DNA from: Comamonas suwonensis
Lineage (GTDB): Bacteria; Pseudomonadota; Gammaproteobacteria; Burkholderiales; Burkholderiaceae_C
Direction of reading: 5' to 3'
DNA length: 64,000 bases
Assembly: GCF_012844455.2 (NCBI RefSeq)
Contig: NZ_JABBCQ020000008.1
Location: 164,527-228,526, forward strand
The notes below the pieces were generated by a model that saw nothing but the letters and a program-made list of their open reading frames with translations, made no database searches and had not been told where the DNA came from. The translations under genes and the position numbers were made by a program. Positions 8,107 through 16,906 of this stretch are shown here, piece by piece; positions within the stretch are counted from its first letter, which is position 1; the number at the start of each line of letters is the position of its first letter.

Positions 8107-8732
8107 TCAGTAGACGCCCATCACATTGACTTGGTGATAGTGCGCAGTCAAGGCATTACTCAATTGCAGTGCCTGTGTACGCGTGGTTTCATCGGCTTCG
8201 AGCCCCAGACCAAAAAAGTACAGGTCGTGGCTGCTGTTATCGACAAAAAAGCCCCAGACGGAGAACTAGGCCTGCGGATTGAGCAGGCTCAGAAAATCCG
8301 ACTCGCTGAGATTTTGATAATAGCTTTGACCTAGGCCGATGGTCAGCGGGGAATCATTGGGCTGGAAGTTATCCGTGCCGTGTTGACGTCTGCCTAAAGT
8401 GGCGCAGGTCATCAGCATCAGCCCATCGCCCTTGAGCATACGCAGCATGTTCAACCAGGTTTTACGCCAGCCAGGGTTGTGTTCCATGGCTTCACATGAG
8501 ATCACCATGTCGAAGTGATTCGCGGGGCTGCCGTAATTTTCTCCGTAACCGACCTCGTCCACACCAGGTCCTGGCCCCACATCCAGCCCTGTGTATTGGC
8601 AACCGCTGAAAAAATCCCGTACCGATCCGTTGATATTCAGGCTGCCTACTTCAAGAACTTTGCAGTCCTCAAAATGCCGGGGGGGAATTGCTTGACGCCG
8701 TCGACAAAAATTCGCTGCTGAATATGAGACAT
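8107..8732 (-). pseudogene. class I SAM-dependent methyltransferase, degraded
   Basis: The three pieces together make a small methyltransferase of about 208 codons. The first piece runs from ATG 8732 (MSHIQQRIFVDGVKQF) to a run of seven G on the plus strand at 8679-8685. With one more base there, the frame continues into motif I (VLEVGSLNINGS), then YTGLDVGPGPGVDEVG and FDMVISCEAMEHNP. This piece ends in an in-frame TAG (8272-8274), after which the same frame carries on sensibly (FSVWGFFVDNSSHDLYFFGL) to a TGA at 8107. A Trp codon changed to TAG would explain the stop. Two independent lesions argue for a real pseudogene rather than one sequencing error. Confidence 0.8.
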
Positions 8733-9071
8733 GCTGCTTTCAGGTCTGTAATCAGAAAAGGGGAAGACTGATGGGTCTCGCGATCATGGTGGGATCGCAT
8801 GCACTCATCAAACACGGGGCTTGATGGTGAAACAGTATCGGGCCATGAGTACCAGACATGCAATCAGCACAGCGCTTAAAACGAAACGCCCAAGCGCGCT
8901 AGTGAGCGGCGAATGCGATGACTGTTGACCATCTGGGGTGAGCTGTGGGACATCTGCCCACCCCCTCGGTCGATGAATTCAATAAGGGTGGCGACCCTCG
9001 GGCAGATAATCGATGCCCATTGCCATGCCCAATGCGCGGCAGGCGCTGGGCATGGTGGCAGGAGTGCTGGA
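8733..9071. other. 339-base gap with no recognisable gene
   Basis: No convincing reading frame or RNA is visible. On the minus strand there are short open fragments such as MAMGIDYLPEGRHPY followed by stops, which may be worn remnants of former genes next to the methyltransferase pseudogene. No terminator is obvious after lysS. Confidence 0.4.
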
Positions 9072-10616
9072 TCAGCTTTCGCGGCGCAAAGCGGGGAACA
9101 GAATCACATCGCGGATGCTTGCGCTGTCGGTCAGCAGCATCATGAAGCGGTCAATGCCGATGCCGCAACCACCGGTGGGGGGCATGCCGTATTCCAGCGC
9201 GCGCACAAAGTCCTGGTCAAAGTACATGGCTTCGTCATCGCCGCTGTCCTTGGCATCGACCTGGGCGTTGAAACGCGCTGCCTGGTCTTCCGCATCGTTG
9301 AGCTCCGAGAAGCCGTTGCCGAATTCGCGGCCGGTGATGTAAAGCTCAAAGCGCTCGGTCACTTCAGGGCGCTCGTCATTGGCGCGGGCCAGAGGCGAGA
9401 TTTCGGTGGGGTGTTCCATGATGAAGGTGGGGTTCCACAGCTTCTCTTCCACCACTTCTTCGAAGTACAGCACTTGCAGGCTGGCCAGTGTGCGGGTCGA
9501 GAGCTTGTTCTTCTCTTCCTTCATGCCCAGCTTTTGCAGGGCGTTGGTTAGCCACTCGCGGTTGGTGACGTTCTCGCCGGCTTCGGTGTACTTGACGATG
9601 GCTTCCACGATGGTCAGGCGCTCAAACGGAGCTTCCAGATCCACGGGCTTGCCGCCGTAAGTCAGCTGCAGCGTGCCCACGGCCTTCATGGCGGCGTCGC
9701 GGATCAGCGCTTCGGTGTAGTCCATCAGGTCCTGGTAGTTCCAGTAGGCCGCGTAGAACTCCATCATGGTGAACTCGGGGTTGTGTCGTACCGAGATACC
9801 TTCGTTGCGGAAGTTGCGGTTGATCTCGAACACGCGCTCAAAACCACCGACCACCAGACGCTTGAGGTACAGCTCGGGCGCAATGCGCAGGTACATCTCC
9901 TGATCCAGCGCGTTGTGATGGGTCACAAACGGCTTGGCGTTGGCGCCACCGGGGATGGGGTGCAGCATGGGCGTTTCGACTTCGAGGAAGCCGTTTTGCA
10001 CCATGAAGTCGCGCAGGCCAGACACGGCCTTGCTGCGGGCCACAAAGCGCTTGCGGGCATCTTCGTCCATCATCAAATCGACGTAACGCTGGCGATACTT
10101 TTGTTCCTGATCGGCCATGCCGTGGAACTTATCGGGCATGGGGCGCAGGCTCTTGGTGAGCATGCGGATTTTGGTGGCCTTGATCGACAGCTCGCCGGTC
10201 TTGGTCTTCATCAACTGGCCTTCGACGGCGATGATGTCGCCCAGGTCCCACTTCTTGAAGTCGGCGTACACCTCTTCACCCACGGCGTCGCGGGTGACAT
10301 AGGCCTGGATGCGGCCGGTGGCGTCTTGCACGGTGGCAAAGCTGGCCTTGCCCATGACGCGCTTTAGCATCATGCGGCCTGCCACGCTGACGGTGACGGC
10401 TGCGGCGTCCAGTGCTTCCGCTTCCTTATCGCCATGCTCGGCAATCAACGCTTCGGCGCGGTGCTCAGGCTTGAAGTCATTGGGGAAAGCGGTGATGCCC
10501 TGGGCCTTGGCGTGCTCGCGCAAGGCTTTGAGTTTTTCGCGGCGCTCAGCGATGAGTTTGTTTTCGTCCTGAGGGGCGGTGTTTTCTGCCGCAGAAGAGA
10601 TGTTTTGTTCAGTCAT
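9072..10616 (-). CDS. lysS: lysyl-tRNA synthetase, class II
   Basis: LysRS attaches lysine to tRNA(Lys) in the cytoplasm. The 514-residue protein has an N-terminal OB-fold anticodon-binding domain ([21 protein letters not shown], about residues 70-90). The class II catalytic core follows, with motif 1 around [16 protein letters not shown], motif 2 [15 protein letters not shown] and motif 3 [12 protein letters not shown]. Length and motifs are those of an intact enzyme. The start MTEQN at 10616 is chosen because the 21 upstream residues in frame are non-homologous and lie before the usual acidic N-terminus. The gene is downstream of the LON-domain gene on the same strand with a 250-base gap. 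Confidence 0.97.
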   Translation of the reverse strand: MTEQNISSAAENTAPQDENKLIAERREKLKALREHAKAQGITAFPNDFKPEHRAEALIAEHGDKEAEALDAAAVTVSVAGRMMLKRVMGKASFATVQDATGRIQAYVTRDAVGEEVYADFKKWDLGDIIAVEGQLMKTKTGELSIKATKIRMLTKSLRPMPDKFHGMADQEQKYRQRYVDLMMDEDARKRFVARSKAVSGLRDFMVQNGFLEVETPMLHPIPGGANAKPFVTHHNALDQEMYLRIAPELYLKRLVVGGFERVFEINRNFRNEGISVRHNPEFTMMEFYAAYWNYQDLMDYTEALIRDAAMKAVGTLQLTYGGKPVDLEAPFERLTIVEAIVKYTEAGENVTNREWLTNALQKLGMKEEKNKLSTRTLASLQVLYFEEVVEEKLWNPTFIMEHPTEISPLARANDERPEVTERFELYITGREFGNGFSELNDAEDQAARFNAQVDAKDSGDDEAMYFDQDFVRALEYGMPPTGGCGIGIDRFMMLLTDSASIRDVILFPALRRES

Positions 10617-10799
10617 GAAAAGAGAGCGCCAGCGACAAGCGCCGGTTTGAGTCCACAAGGGAGTGATGGGAGGCGGCAAGGATTGCGCAGCCCGAAAGCC
10701 GAGATTTTAAGTTTTTTGCCGAAGCAGCGGCGAACAGCCGGGCAAAGCGCTGGCTGGAACTGCGGTATGCGGCTTGTCGGCAGCGTTGGGTCATCAATA

Positions 10800-10818
10800 A
10801 ATAATGGCAATTACTATC
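10800..10818. promoter_or_regulatory. possible Fur-box-like site
   Basis: The 19-base sequence AATAATGGCAATTACTATC matches 14 of 19 positions of the classical Fur box by hand alignment. It lies in the AT-rich gap upstream of lysS and has no obvious iron gene next to it. It could be chance or a relic. Confidence 0.3.
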
Positions 10819-10866
10819 AAAATAAGATCTATTGGTGCTTGTATTTATTGAGGATTAGCCTGATTC

Positions 10867-11517
10867 TTATGAATCTGGTGCAGATGGCATGCCTGCAATG
10901 CCGCTTTGCTCGAGCATGTCTGCAATCAGCTCCAGTCGCAGCAGGGGGGCGTCCAGTGTCATAAGCTGCTGCTTGATGCGTACCGGCAGCGGCAGCATCT
11001 CCGCCCAGCGATTGGCCACCCAGGCGCAATCATGCATTTGCTCGGGTGTGGGGAGCTGGGCGTGGTCTGGGTCGTGGCCATGCAGATTAAGCAGAGCCTG
11101 TGCCAGGGCGTAAGCAGTGCTCCGTAAATGCGGGGGGACGGCGACTTTGGGGTCGGCTGGCAACATGTTCACATCGGCCACCCACAGACCGTGCGGCAGT
11201 TGCCAGCAGCGCTGAATATGAAAGCGCTGCGTGCCTTTGCATTGCAGATGCAGCAGGCCTGACTGGGGCGAGTCGAGCTGGGTGATGTGGGCCAGCACCC
11301 CTTCGGCGTGGAGCTGCTCTACCTTTGAGCCAGCCTTGCGCACTTCATGGCCCAATTGCAGCGCCACTACCCCGAAAGGGGCTCCTGCGTGCTGGCATTT
11401 TCGGACCATGTCCAGATAGCGCACTTCAAAGACCTGCAGGCTCAGCAGGCCTTCAGGAAACAGCACCGTGTTCAGAGGGAACAGGGGCAGAGAGTGCAGA
11501 CTTTGTGTGTCAGTCAT
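10867..11517 (-). CDS. LON peptidase N-terminal (PUA-like) domain protein
   Basis: This 216-residue protein consists only of the LON substrate-binding domain, with no ATPase or protease part. The typical start LPLFPLNTVLFPEGLLSLQVFEVRYLDM is present as a continuous hydrophobic/charged signature near residues 10-38, followed by FGVVAL and the helical C-terminal bundle ending RLELIADMLEQ. Stand-alone LON domains are widespread in betaproteobacteria and their role is not settled. It is divergent from yggT, with about 60 bases between the two starts. Confidence 0.88.
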   Translation of the reverse strand: MTDTQSLHSLPLFPLNTVLFPEGLLSLQVFEVRYLDMVRKCQHAGAPFGVVALQLGHEVRKAGSKVEQLHAEGVLAHITQLDSPQSGLLHLQCKGTQRFHIQRCWQLPHGLWVADVNMLPADPKVAVPPHLRSTAYALAQALLNLHGHDPDHAQLPTPEQMHDCAWVANRWAEMLPLPVRIKQQLMTLDAPLLRLELIADMLEQSGIAGMPSAPDS

Positions 11518-11577
11518 GGTGCGCGGCTATCATCCCACGAATAGGCGATACGTTCGCTGCATCCTGAATTGAGTCAC

Positions 11578-12150
11578 ATGCTGTTTGAAATTGTTTTGTT
11601 CTTGCTGGACGTTGTCGTCGGGTTGATCAGCGGCGCCTGCCTGCTGCGCATGTATATGCAGGCACAGCGTGTGCCCTTCGGTAACCCCGTCGGGCAGCTG
11701 GTGTTTGCCTTGAGCGACTGGATTGTGATGCCGCTGCGTAAGATCGTTCCCGCCAAAGGCCGCTGGGACAAATCAAGCCTGCTGGCTGCCTTGCTGCTGC
11801 AATTTGCGCAGGTGCTGCTGATCTGGCTGCTGCTGGGCGCCAAAAGCACGGCGCTGGCGCTGCCCTGGCTGGCCTTTTGCGGGCTGCTCAAAGTCATCCT
11901 GTCGGGGATGGTGGGCATTTTGCTGGTCTTCGTGATTCTTTCCTGGGTGCAGCCTTACTCGCCTATTTATGGCGTGCTGCAGCGCCTGTCTGACCCGTTG
12001 GTCGCCCCCATTCGCAAGGTGGTGCCCCTGATCGGCAATGTGGACTTTTCGTCGCTGATCGCCTTGATTATTCTGCAGGTGCTGCTGATGGTGCTCAACT
12101 ACGTACAGGCGGGTGGGCTGGTGACGATTGCAGGACTGGTTGGGCATTGA
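11578..12150 (+). CDS. YggT family membrane protein
   Basis: The 190-residue inner-membrane protein has two copies of the YggT unit. Each has a hydrophobic helix pair and a P-x-R-K motif (DWIVMPLRKIVPAKG near 47-61 and SDPLVAPIRKVVPLIG near 142-157). At least four membrane segments are evident. YggT proteins are linked to osmotic or cell-division functions in some bacteria, but the mechanism is not known. ATG 11578 is preferred over an in-frame TTG nine bases upstream. It is convergent with accD, with a strong shared terminator between. Confidence 0.88.
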   Translation: MLFEIVLFLLDVVVGLISGACLLRMYMQAQRVPFGNPVGQLVFALSDWIVMPLRKIVPAKGRWDKSSLLAALLLQFAQVLLIWLLLGAKSTALALPWLAFCGLLKVILSGMVGILLVFVILSWVQPYSPIYGVLQRLSDPLVAPIRKVVPLIGNVDFSSLIALIILQVLLMVLNYVQAGGLVTIAGLVGH

Positions 12151-12179
12151 GTGTGATGAGCTGCTGAAACAGGCATAAA

Positions 12180-12220
12180 AAAAGCGGCTAACGCAGACAG
12201 AATCTGCGTTAGCCGCTTTT
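12180..12220. terminator. bidirectional terminator between yggT and accD
   Basis: An 18-bp perfect stem (AAAAGCGGCTAACGCAGA and its complement) with a five-base loop has A and T runs on the two sides, serving both convergent genes. Confidence 0.92.
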
Positions 12221-12239
12221 CTTTTGATAGCGAAGTGGC

Positions 12240-13115
12240 TTATTCCACTGCGTCAGCAGGCAAGCGCTGCAGCATGGCCAGCGAGCTGGAGATGCGGTCG
12301 CGCAGTTCGCGGCGGTCGACGATCATGTCCACGGCCCCCTTTTCCTGCAGGAACTCGGCACGCTGGAAGCCTTCAGGCAGCTTGACACGCACTGTGGTCT
12401 CGATCACGCGCGGGCCGGCAAAGCCGATCAGGGCCTTGGGTTCTGCAATCACGATATCGCCCACAAAGGCGAAGCCAGCAGACACGCCGCCCATGGTGGG
12501 GTCGGTCAGCACGGAGATATAGGGCAGACCCTTCTTGGCCAAGCGGGTCAGCGCCGCATTGGTCTTGGCCATTTGCATCAGCGAGAGCAGGCCTTCTTGC
12601 ATGCGGGCACCACCGGTGGCCGTGAAGCAGACGAAAGGTACTTTTTGCTCAATAGCGGTTTCGACGCCGCGCACAAAGCGCTCGCCGACCACGGAGCCCA
12701 TGGAGCCACCCATAAAGTCGAACTCAAAGCAGGCCACAACCATGTTGATGCTCTTGACAGAGCCACCCATGACGATCAGGGCATCGGTCTCGCCGGTGTT
12801 CTCCAGCGCTTCTTTCAGGCGCTCGGGGTACTTGCGGCTGTCCTTGAACTTCAAGGGGTCGACAGGAATGACTTCCTGACCGATTTCATAGCGGCCTTCA
12901 GCGTCAAGGAAATGGTTCAGGCGCGCACGCGCACCGATGCGGTGATGATGACCGCAGGTGGGGCAGACGTTCTGGTTCTTTTCCAGATCGGTCTTGTACA
13001 GAACGGATTCGCAGCTGGGGCATTTGATCCACAGACCTTCGGGAATCTGCTGGTGGCGTTCCGTCGGGTTAGTCTGCTGGATTTTTGCAGGCAGAAGTTT
13101 TTCAAGCCAAGACAT
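12240..13115 (-). CDS. accD: acetyl-CoA carboxylase carboxyltransferase subunit beta
   Basis: AccD with AccA transfers carboxyl from biotin to acetyl-CoA, giving malonyl-CoA for fatty-acid synthesis. The 291-residue protein begins MSWLEKLLP, has the four-cysteine zinc finger (CPSC and CPTCG, about residues 33-55), and then the crotonase-like core with [26 protein letters not shown] and [11 protein letters not shown]. Start 13115 has an AAAGGA ribosome site and gives the family's normal N-terminus. It is the last gene of the truA-trpF-trpB-trpA-accD string, 103 bases after trpA. Confidence 0.97.
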   Translation of the reverse strand: MSWLEKLLPAKIQQTNPTERHQQIPEGLWIKCPSCESVLYKTDLEKNQNVCPTCGHHHRIGARARLNHFLDAEGRYEIGQEVIPVDPLKFKDSRKYPERLKEALENTGETDALIVMGGSVKSINMVVACFEFDFMGGSMGSVVGERFVRGVETAIEQKVPFVCFTATGGARMQEGLLSLMQMAKTNAALTRLAKKGLPYISVLTDPTMGGVSAGFAFVGDIVIAEPKALIGFAGPRVIETTVRVKLPEGFQRAEFLQEKGAVDMIVDRRELRDRISSSLAMLQRLPADAVE

Positions 13116-13218
13116 GGTGTTTCCTTTTCTGGCGCTGCTCTCAGGGCTCTTATGACCGTTGGCAGACGCTGGTGGCACATGGAGCTGGCTTGGGCCAGCT
13201 GCATGTGCAAGGGGAGCA

Positions 13219-14028
13219 TTATGCGTCGAGTGCCTTACGCACGCCGCGCAGAAAGTCTATTGCCAGGGGCACGATTTTTTCATGCGGCTGGTTGTCGAGC
13301 AGGTCAATGATGCGGCTGCCAATGATGACGGCATCGGCCACCTGGCCTACGGTCTGGGCGGTCTGGGCGTCGCGAATGCCAAAGCCCACGCCCACAGGGA
13401 TGCTCACATGCTTGCGAATACGGGGCAGCATGGCTTCCACCGCCGCAGTGTCGAGTGCGCCGGAGCCGGTCACGCCCTTGAGCGAGACGTAGTAGACATA
13501 GCCGGTCGCCACGCGGGCCACTTGCTGCATGCGTTCATCGGTGCTGGTGGGGGCAAGCAGGAAGATGAGGTCCATGTCGCGGGCTTTGAGCTTGGCGGCA
13601 AACTCTTCGCATTCCTCAGGTGGGTAGTCCACGATGAGAATGCCGTCCACGCCAGACTCGCTGGCGTGATTGACGAAGGCGTCTTCACCGTGAATCTGGT
13701 CGTAGCGCTCGACCGGGTTGGCATAACCCATGAGCACCACGGGGGTGGTCTGGTCCTTTTTGCGGAACTCGGCCACATAGGCCAGCACCTGGGCCAGGCC
13801 CACGCCGTTGGCGATAGCCTTGTCACCCGCACGCTGAATGGTGGGGCCGTCGGCCATGGGGTCGGAGAAGGGCACGCCCAGCTCGATCACGTCAGCGCCA
13901 GCTTCCACCATGCCGTGCATGAGGGAAGGGGTGATGGCGGCAAAGGGAAAACCAGCGGTCACATAAGGAATCAGCGCCTTGCGGCCTTCTTCCTTGAGTT
14001 TGCTGAAGGTGTCGGAAATTCGGCTCAT
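13219..14028 (-). CDS. trpA: tryptophan synthase alpha chain
   Basis: TrpA cleaves indole-3-glycerol phosphate to indole and glyceraldehyde 3-phosphate and passes indole to TrpB. The 269-residue TIM barrel has the catalytic Glu in [16 protein letters not shown] (about residues 48-63), the catalytic Asp in that loop, [11 protein letters not shown], the flexible loop 6 ([10 protein letters not shown]) and the phosphate site VGFGIR. It overlaps the trpB stop by four bases (ATGA), indicating translational coupling and matched subunit amounts. Confidence 0.97.
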   Translation of the reverse strand: MSRISDTFSKLKEEGRKALIPYVTAGFPFAAITPSLMHGMVEAGADVIELGVPFSDPMADGPTIQRAGDKAIANGVGLAQVLAYVAEFRKKDQTTPVVLMGYANPVERYDQIHGEDAFVNHASESGVDGILIVDYPPEECEEFAAKLKARDMDLIFLLAPTSTDERMQQVARVATGYVYYVSLKGVTGSGALDTAAVEAMLPRIRKHVSIPVGVGFGIRDAQTAQTVGQVADAVIIGSRIIDLLDNQPHEKIVPLAIDFLRGVRKALDA

Positions 14029-15320
14029 AACTTGTTGCTCCCACCTGCGGCTGCCTTGGCCGCATCGTGGCCGGGCGCACCCTTGACGGTGAGGCCGCGC
14101 ATGGATGGACGGTCAAAATATTCGGCACCCGACAGGTCTGCCACGGTGCCAATGTCCTTGTCGCCGCGGCCAGAGAGGCTGATGAGAATGGACTGGTCGG
14201 TGCGCATGGTCTTGGCCAGTTTCATAGCGTAGGCCACGGCATGGCTGGATTCCAGAGCGGGGATGATGCCTTCGGCACGGCACAGATAGTGGAAGGCGTC
14301 CAGCGCTTCGGTGTCGGTAATGCCCACGTACTGGGCGCGACCGATTTCCTGCAACCAGGCGTGCTCAGGGCCCACGCCGGGGTAGTCCAAACCGGCACTG
14401 ATGGAGTGGGTTTCCAGAATCTGGCCGTTGTCGTCCTGCATGATGAAGGTGCGGTTGCCGTGCAGCACGCCCGAGCTGCCTTTTTGCAGCGATGCCGAGT
14501 GCTTGCCGGTTTCCAGACCTTCGCCAGCGGCTTCTACGCCGATCAGCCGGGTGTTTTCAAACGGGATGTAGGGGTAGAAGATACCCATGGCATTGCTGCC
14601 GCCGCCCACGCAGGCCACCACCGCGTCGGGCTGCTGCTCAGGGCCCAGAAACTCGGGCATCTGCGTCAGGCACTCGTCGCCAATGACCTTCTGGAAGTCG
14701 CGCACCATCATGGGGTAGGGGTGCGGGCCTGCTACCGTACCGATGATGTAGAAGGTGTTGTCCACATTGGCCACCCAGTCCCGCATGGCTTCGTTGAGCG
14801 CGTCTTTCAGCGTCTTGCTGCCGGACTCGACGGGAATCACAGTGGCGCCCAGCAGCTTCATGCGGTAGACGTTGGGGCTTTGGCGCTTTACGTCTTCTGC
14901 ACCCATGTAAACGATGCATTCCAGACCGTAGCGTGCGCAAATGGTGGCCGTAGCCACGCCATGCTGGCCCGCGCCCGTCTCAGCAATGATGCGCGGCTTG
15001 CCCATGCGCTTGGCGAGCATGGCCTGGCCAATCACGTTGTTGATCTTGTGCGCGCCGGTGTGGTTGAGGTCCTCACGCTTCAGATAGATCTGAGCGCCAC
15101 CCATTTCGCGCGACATGCGGTCTGCGTGATAGACGGGCGAAGGGCGACCCACATAGTGGGCCAGCTCGGACTGGAATTCAGCGATGAATTCAGGGTCGTT
15201 TTGGTACTTGGCGTAGGCGTCGCGCAGCTCGACAAGAGCGTGCGTCAGGGTCTCGCTGGCGAAGCTGCCGCCGTAGCGGCCGAAGTGGCCTTGGACGTCG
15301 GGGTATTGGTATTCAAACAT
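14025..15320 (-). CDS. trpB: tryptophan synthase beta chain
   Basis: TrpB condenses indole and serine to tryptophan using pyridoxal phosphate. At 431 residues it is a standard TrpB1-type chain with a slightly extended C-terminus. The cofactor lysine is in [14 protein letters not shown], the phosphate loop is [10 protein letters not shown], and the substrate loop is [11 protein letters not shown]. Its N-terminus ([20 protein letters not shown]) matches the family, so the start at 15320 is right even though it lies inside the preceding trpF frame. Confidence 0.97.
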   Translation of the reverse strand: MFEYQYPDVQGHFGRYGGSFASETLTHALVELRDAYAKYQNDPEFIAEFQSELAHYVGRPSPVYHADRMSREMGGAQIYLKREDLNHTGAHKINNVIGQAMLAKRMGKPRIIAETGAGQHGVATATICARYGLECIVYMGAEDVKRQSPNVYRMKLLGATVIPVESGSKTLKDALNEAMRDWVANVDNTFYIIGTVAGPHPYPMMVRDFQKVIGDECLTQMPEFLGPEQQPDAVVACVGGGSNAMGIFYPYIPFENTRLIGVEAAGEGLETGKHSASLQKGSSGVLHGNRTFIMQDDNGQILETHSISAGLDYPGVGPEHAWLQEIGRAQYVGITDTEALDAFHYLCRAEGIIPALESSHAVAYAMKLAKTMRTDQSILISLSGRGDKDIGTVADLSGAEYFDRPSMRGLTVKGAPGHDAAKAAAGGSNKL

Positions 15321-16018
15321 GTGTCAGTCTGCAAAATTTGTGCATCAGCTGCGCGTACGGCAGCCATGAAGCGGTGAATCTTGTGGGCATCCTTGATGCC
15401 TTTGAGGGGCTTGCCATCGGGGCCATCGGCCTCGACGCCCGAGCTCACATCAATGGCAAGCGACAGCCCGCGAGGGCGTACTTGCAAGATGCCATCGGTC
15501 ACGTTTGCAGGCGTGAGTCCACCAGACAAAACGAGGTGAGAGTCGACGCTTGTTGGCAGAAGTGACCAATTGAATGCTTTTCCGCCGCCGCCATAACCGT
15601 CGACATGGGCGTCGAGCAATATGGCCTGGGCTTTTGAATAACGTTGTGCGTATTCTACGAGGTCAAAATGCGCCGCATCATCCCCTAGGGGTATGCGGGC
15701 AGCCCGCAGCCAGGGTTGCACGCCCCGGGTGGCGACTTCGCAGTCCTCGGGTGATTCATCACCATGAAATTGCACGCAAGCGTTTGGTATCTCTGCGCAA
15801 GCAGCTATGACATTGCTAGCAAGTTCATTCACAAAAAGCAAAACAGGTGTGACAAACGGCGGCAGGCGTCTGGCCAGCTCCGCCGCGCGTTGCAGCGTGA
15901 CGGCGCGGGGGCTTGGGGCGTAGAGCACAAAGCCGATAGCGTCAGCTCCTGCCGCGACGGCTGCGTCTACATCTTGCTCGCGGGTCAGGCCGCAGATCTT
16001 GATCCGGGTTCGGTTCAT
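15245..16018 (-). CDS. trpF: phosphoribosylanthranilate isomerase
   Basis: TrpF isomerises phosphoribosylanthranilate in tryptophan synthesis. The catalytic Cys is in KICGLT near the N-terminus, the catalytic Asp in [11 protein letters not shown], and the phosphate-binding segments [10 protein letters not shown] and [11 protein letters not shown] are present. The domain normally ends around FMAAVRAAD. Here the frame runs on for about 30 Ser/Thr/Ala-rich residues, overlapping the start of trpB by 76 bases. The tail has no family counterpart. The start overlaps the truA stop by four bases. Confidence 0.94.
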   Translation of the reverse strand: MNRTRIKICGLTREQDVDAAVAAGADAIGFVLYAPSPRAVTLQRAAELARRLPPFVTPVLLFVNELASNVIAACAEIPNACVQFHGDESPEDCEVATRGVQPWLRAARIPLGDDAAHFDLVEYAQRYSKAQAILLDAHVDGYGGGGKAFNWSLLPTSVDSHLVLSGGLTPANVTDGILQVRPRGLSLAIDVSSGVEADGPDGKPLKGIKDAHKIHRFMAAVRAADAQILQTDTCLNTNTPTSKATSAATAAASPARP

Positions 16019-16866
16019 GGCAACCAGTCAAAGCCCACCGTACGGGTGGGTAGACCCCATTTTTCATCGTAGATGGGGCCGAGGAAGTAGAGACCATCCG
16101 GCGAAAACGTGGGTGCAGCAGCATCACGCGCGCGGGCTGCAAGCACGGTTTTCATCCATTCAGGCGGATATTGGCCCTGACCAATGGCAATCAGGCAGCC
16201 CATGATGTTGCGCACCATGTGGTGTAAAAAAGCACTGCCATCAAACTCGAAGCGCCAGTAGCAGCACTCCATGGGCTCGGTATCACCAGGGCGCATGGAG
16301 CTGGCTGCCGCTTCGCGAGAGCCGCCGCTGGTCATGCGACGGGTGACGCGTATGTCGTACAGGGTCTTGACCGGCGTCTTGGCCTGACAGCCTGAGGCGC
16401 GGAAAGACGAGAAGTCATGCTCGCCCACCAGATACTGTGTGGCTTTTTGCATGGCCTCGCCATCGAGTGGATAGAACATCCAGCCCACGCGGCCCGCTTC
16501 TACGCTGGGGCGCACGGGCGACTGCATCAGCACATAGGCATAGCGGCGGCCCGTGGCGCAATAGCGTGAGTGAAATTCTTCAGACACGGGCTGCGCCCAT
16601 TGCACGGCAATGTCAGCGGGCAAAAAGGTATTGGTGCCGCGCACCCAGGAGTAGGGGGCACGGTCCAGCTCAGTATCAAAGTGCACGACTTGCATCAGGC
16701 CATGAACACCGGCATCGGTGCGGCCTGCGCAAATTGTGGACACTTTTTCAGCAGCAAAGCGGCCCAAGGCCGCTTCGAGTTTGTCTTGTACGGTGTTGCC
16801 GGAGGACTGGCTTTGCCAGCCCTGGTAGGCCTGACCGTTGTAGCTTACGCCAAGAGCTATGCGCAT
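16015..16866 (-). CDS. truA: tRNA pseudouridine(38-40) synthase
   Basis: TruA converts uridines 38-40 of the anticodon stem-loop to pseudouridine. The 283-residue protein has the nucleophilic Asp in CAGRTDAGVHG (about residues 47-57), the opening MRIALGVSYNGQAYQGWQ, HDFSSFRASGC, and the C-terminal FLHHMVRNIMG and LYFLG segments. The MRPGDTEPMECC region is a small insertion relative to E. coli. It lies 40 bases after fimV and overlaps trpF by four bases, the usual arrangement in Burkholderiales. Confidence 0.96.
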   Translation of the reverse strand: MRIALGVSYNGQAYQGWQSQSSGNTVQDKLEAALGRFAAEKVSTICAGRTDAGVHGLMQVVHFDTELDRAPYSWVRGTNTFLPADIAVQWAQPVSEEFHSRYCATGRRYAYVLMQSPVRPSVEAGRVGWMFYPLDGEAMQKATQYLVGEHDFSSFRASGCQAKTPVKTLYDIRVTRRMTSGGSREAAASSMRPGDTEPMECCYWRFEFDGSAFLHHMVRNIMGCLIAIGQGQYPPEWMKTVLAARARDAAAPTFSPDGLYFLGPIYDEKWGLPTRTVGFDWLP

Positions 16867-16906
16867 GGCATGGCTCCCGGCGTGGGGGGGGAACGCATCA
16901 AATCAA

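Noticed and set aside
8669..8863. A 64-codon minus-strand frame beside the methyltransferase pseudogene
   Set aside because: It reads through the pseudogene start in another frame and shows no family or ribosome site.
13159..15377. Long plus-strand open frames opposite trpA and trpB
   Set aside because: They mirror the real genes in the opposite strand and are rich in His, Gly and Val in the way shadow frames are. No ribosome sites or families.
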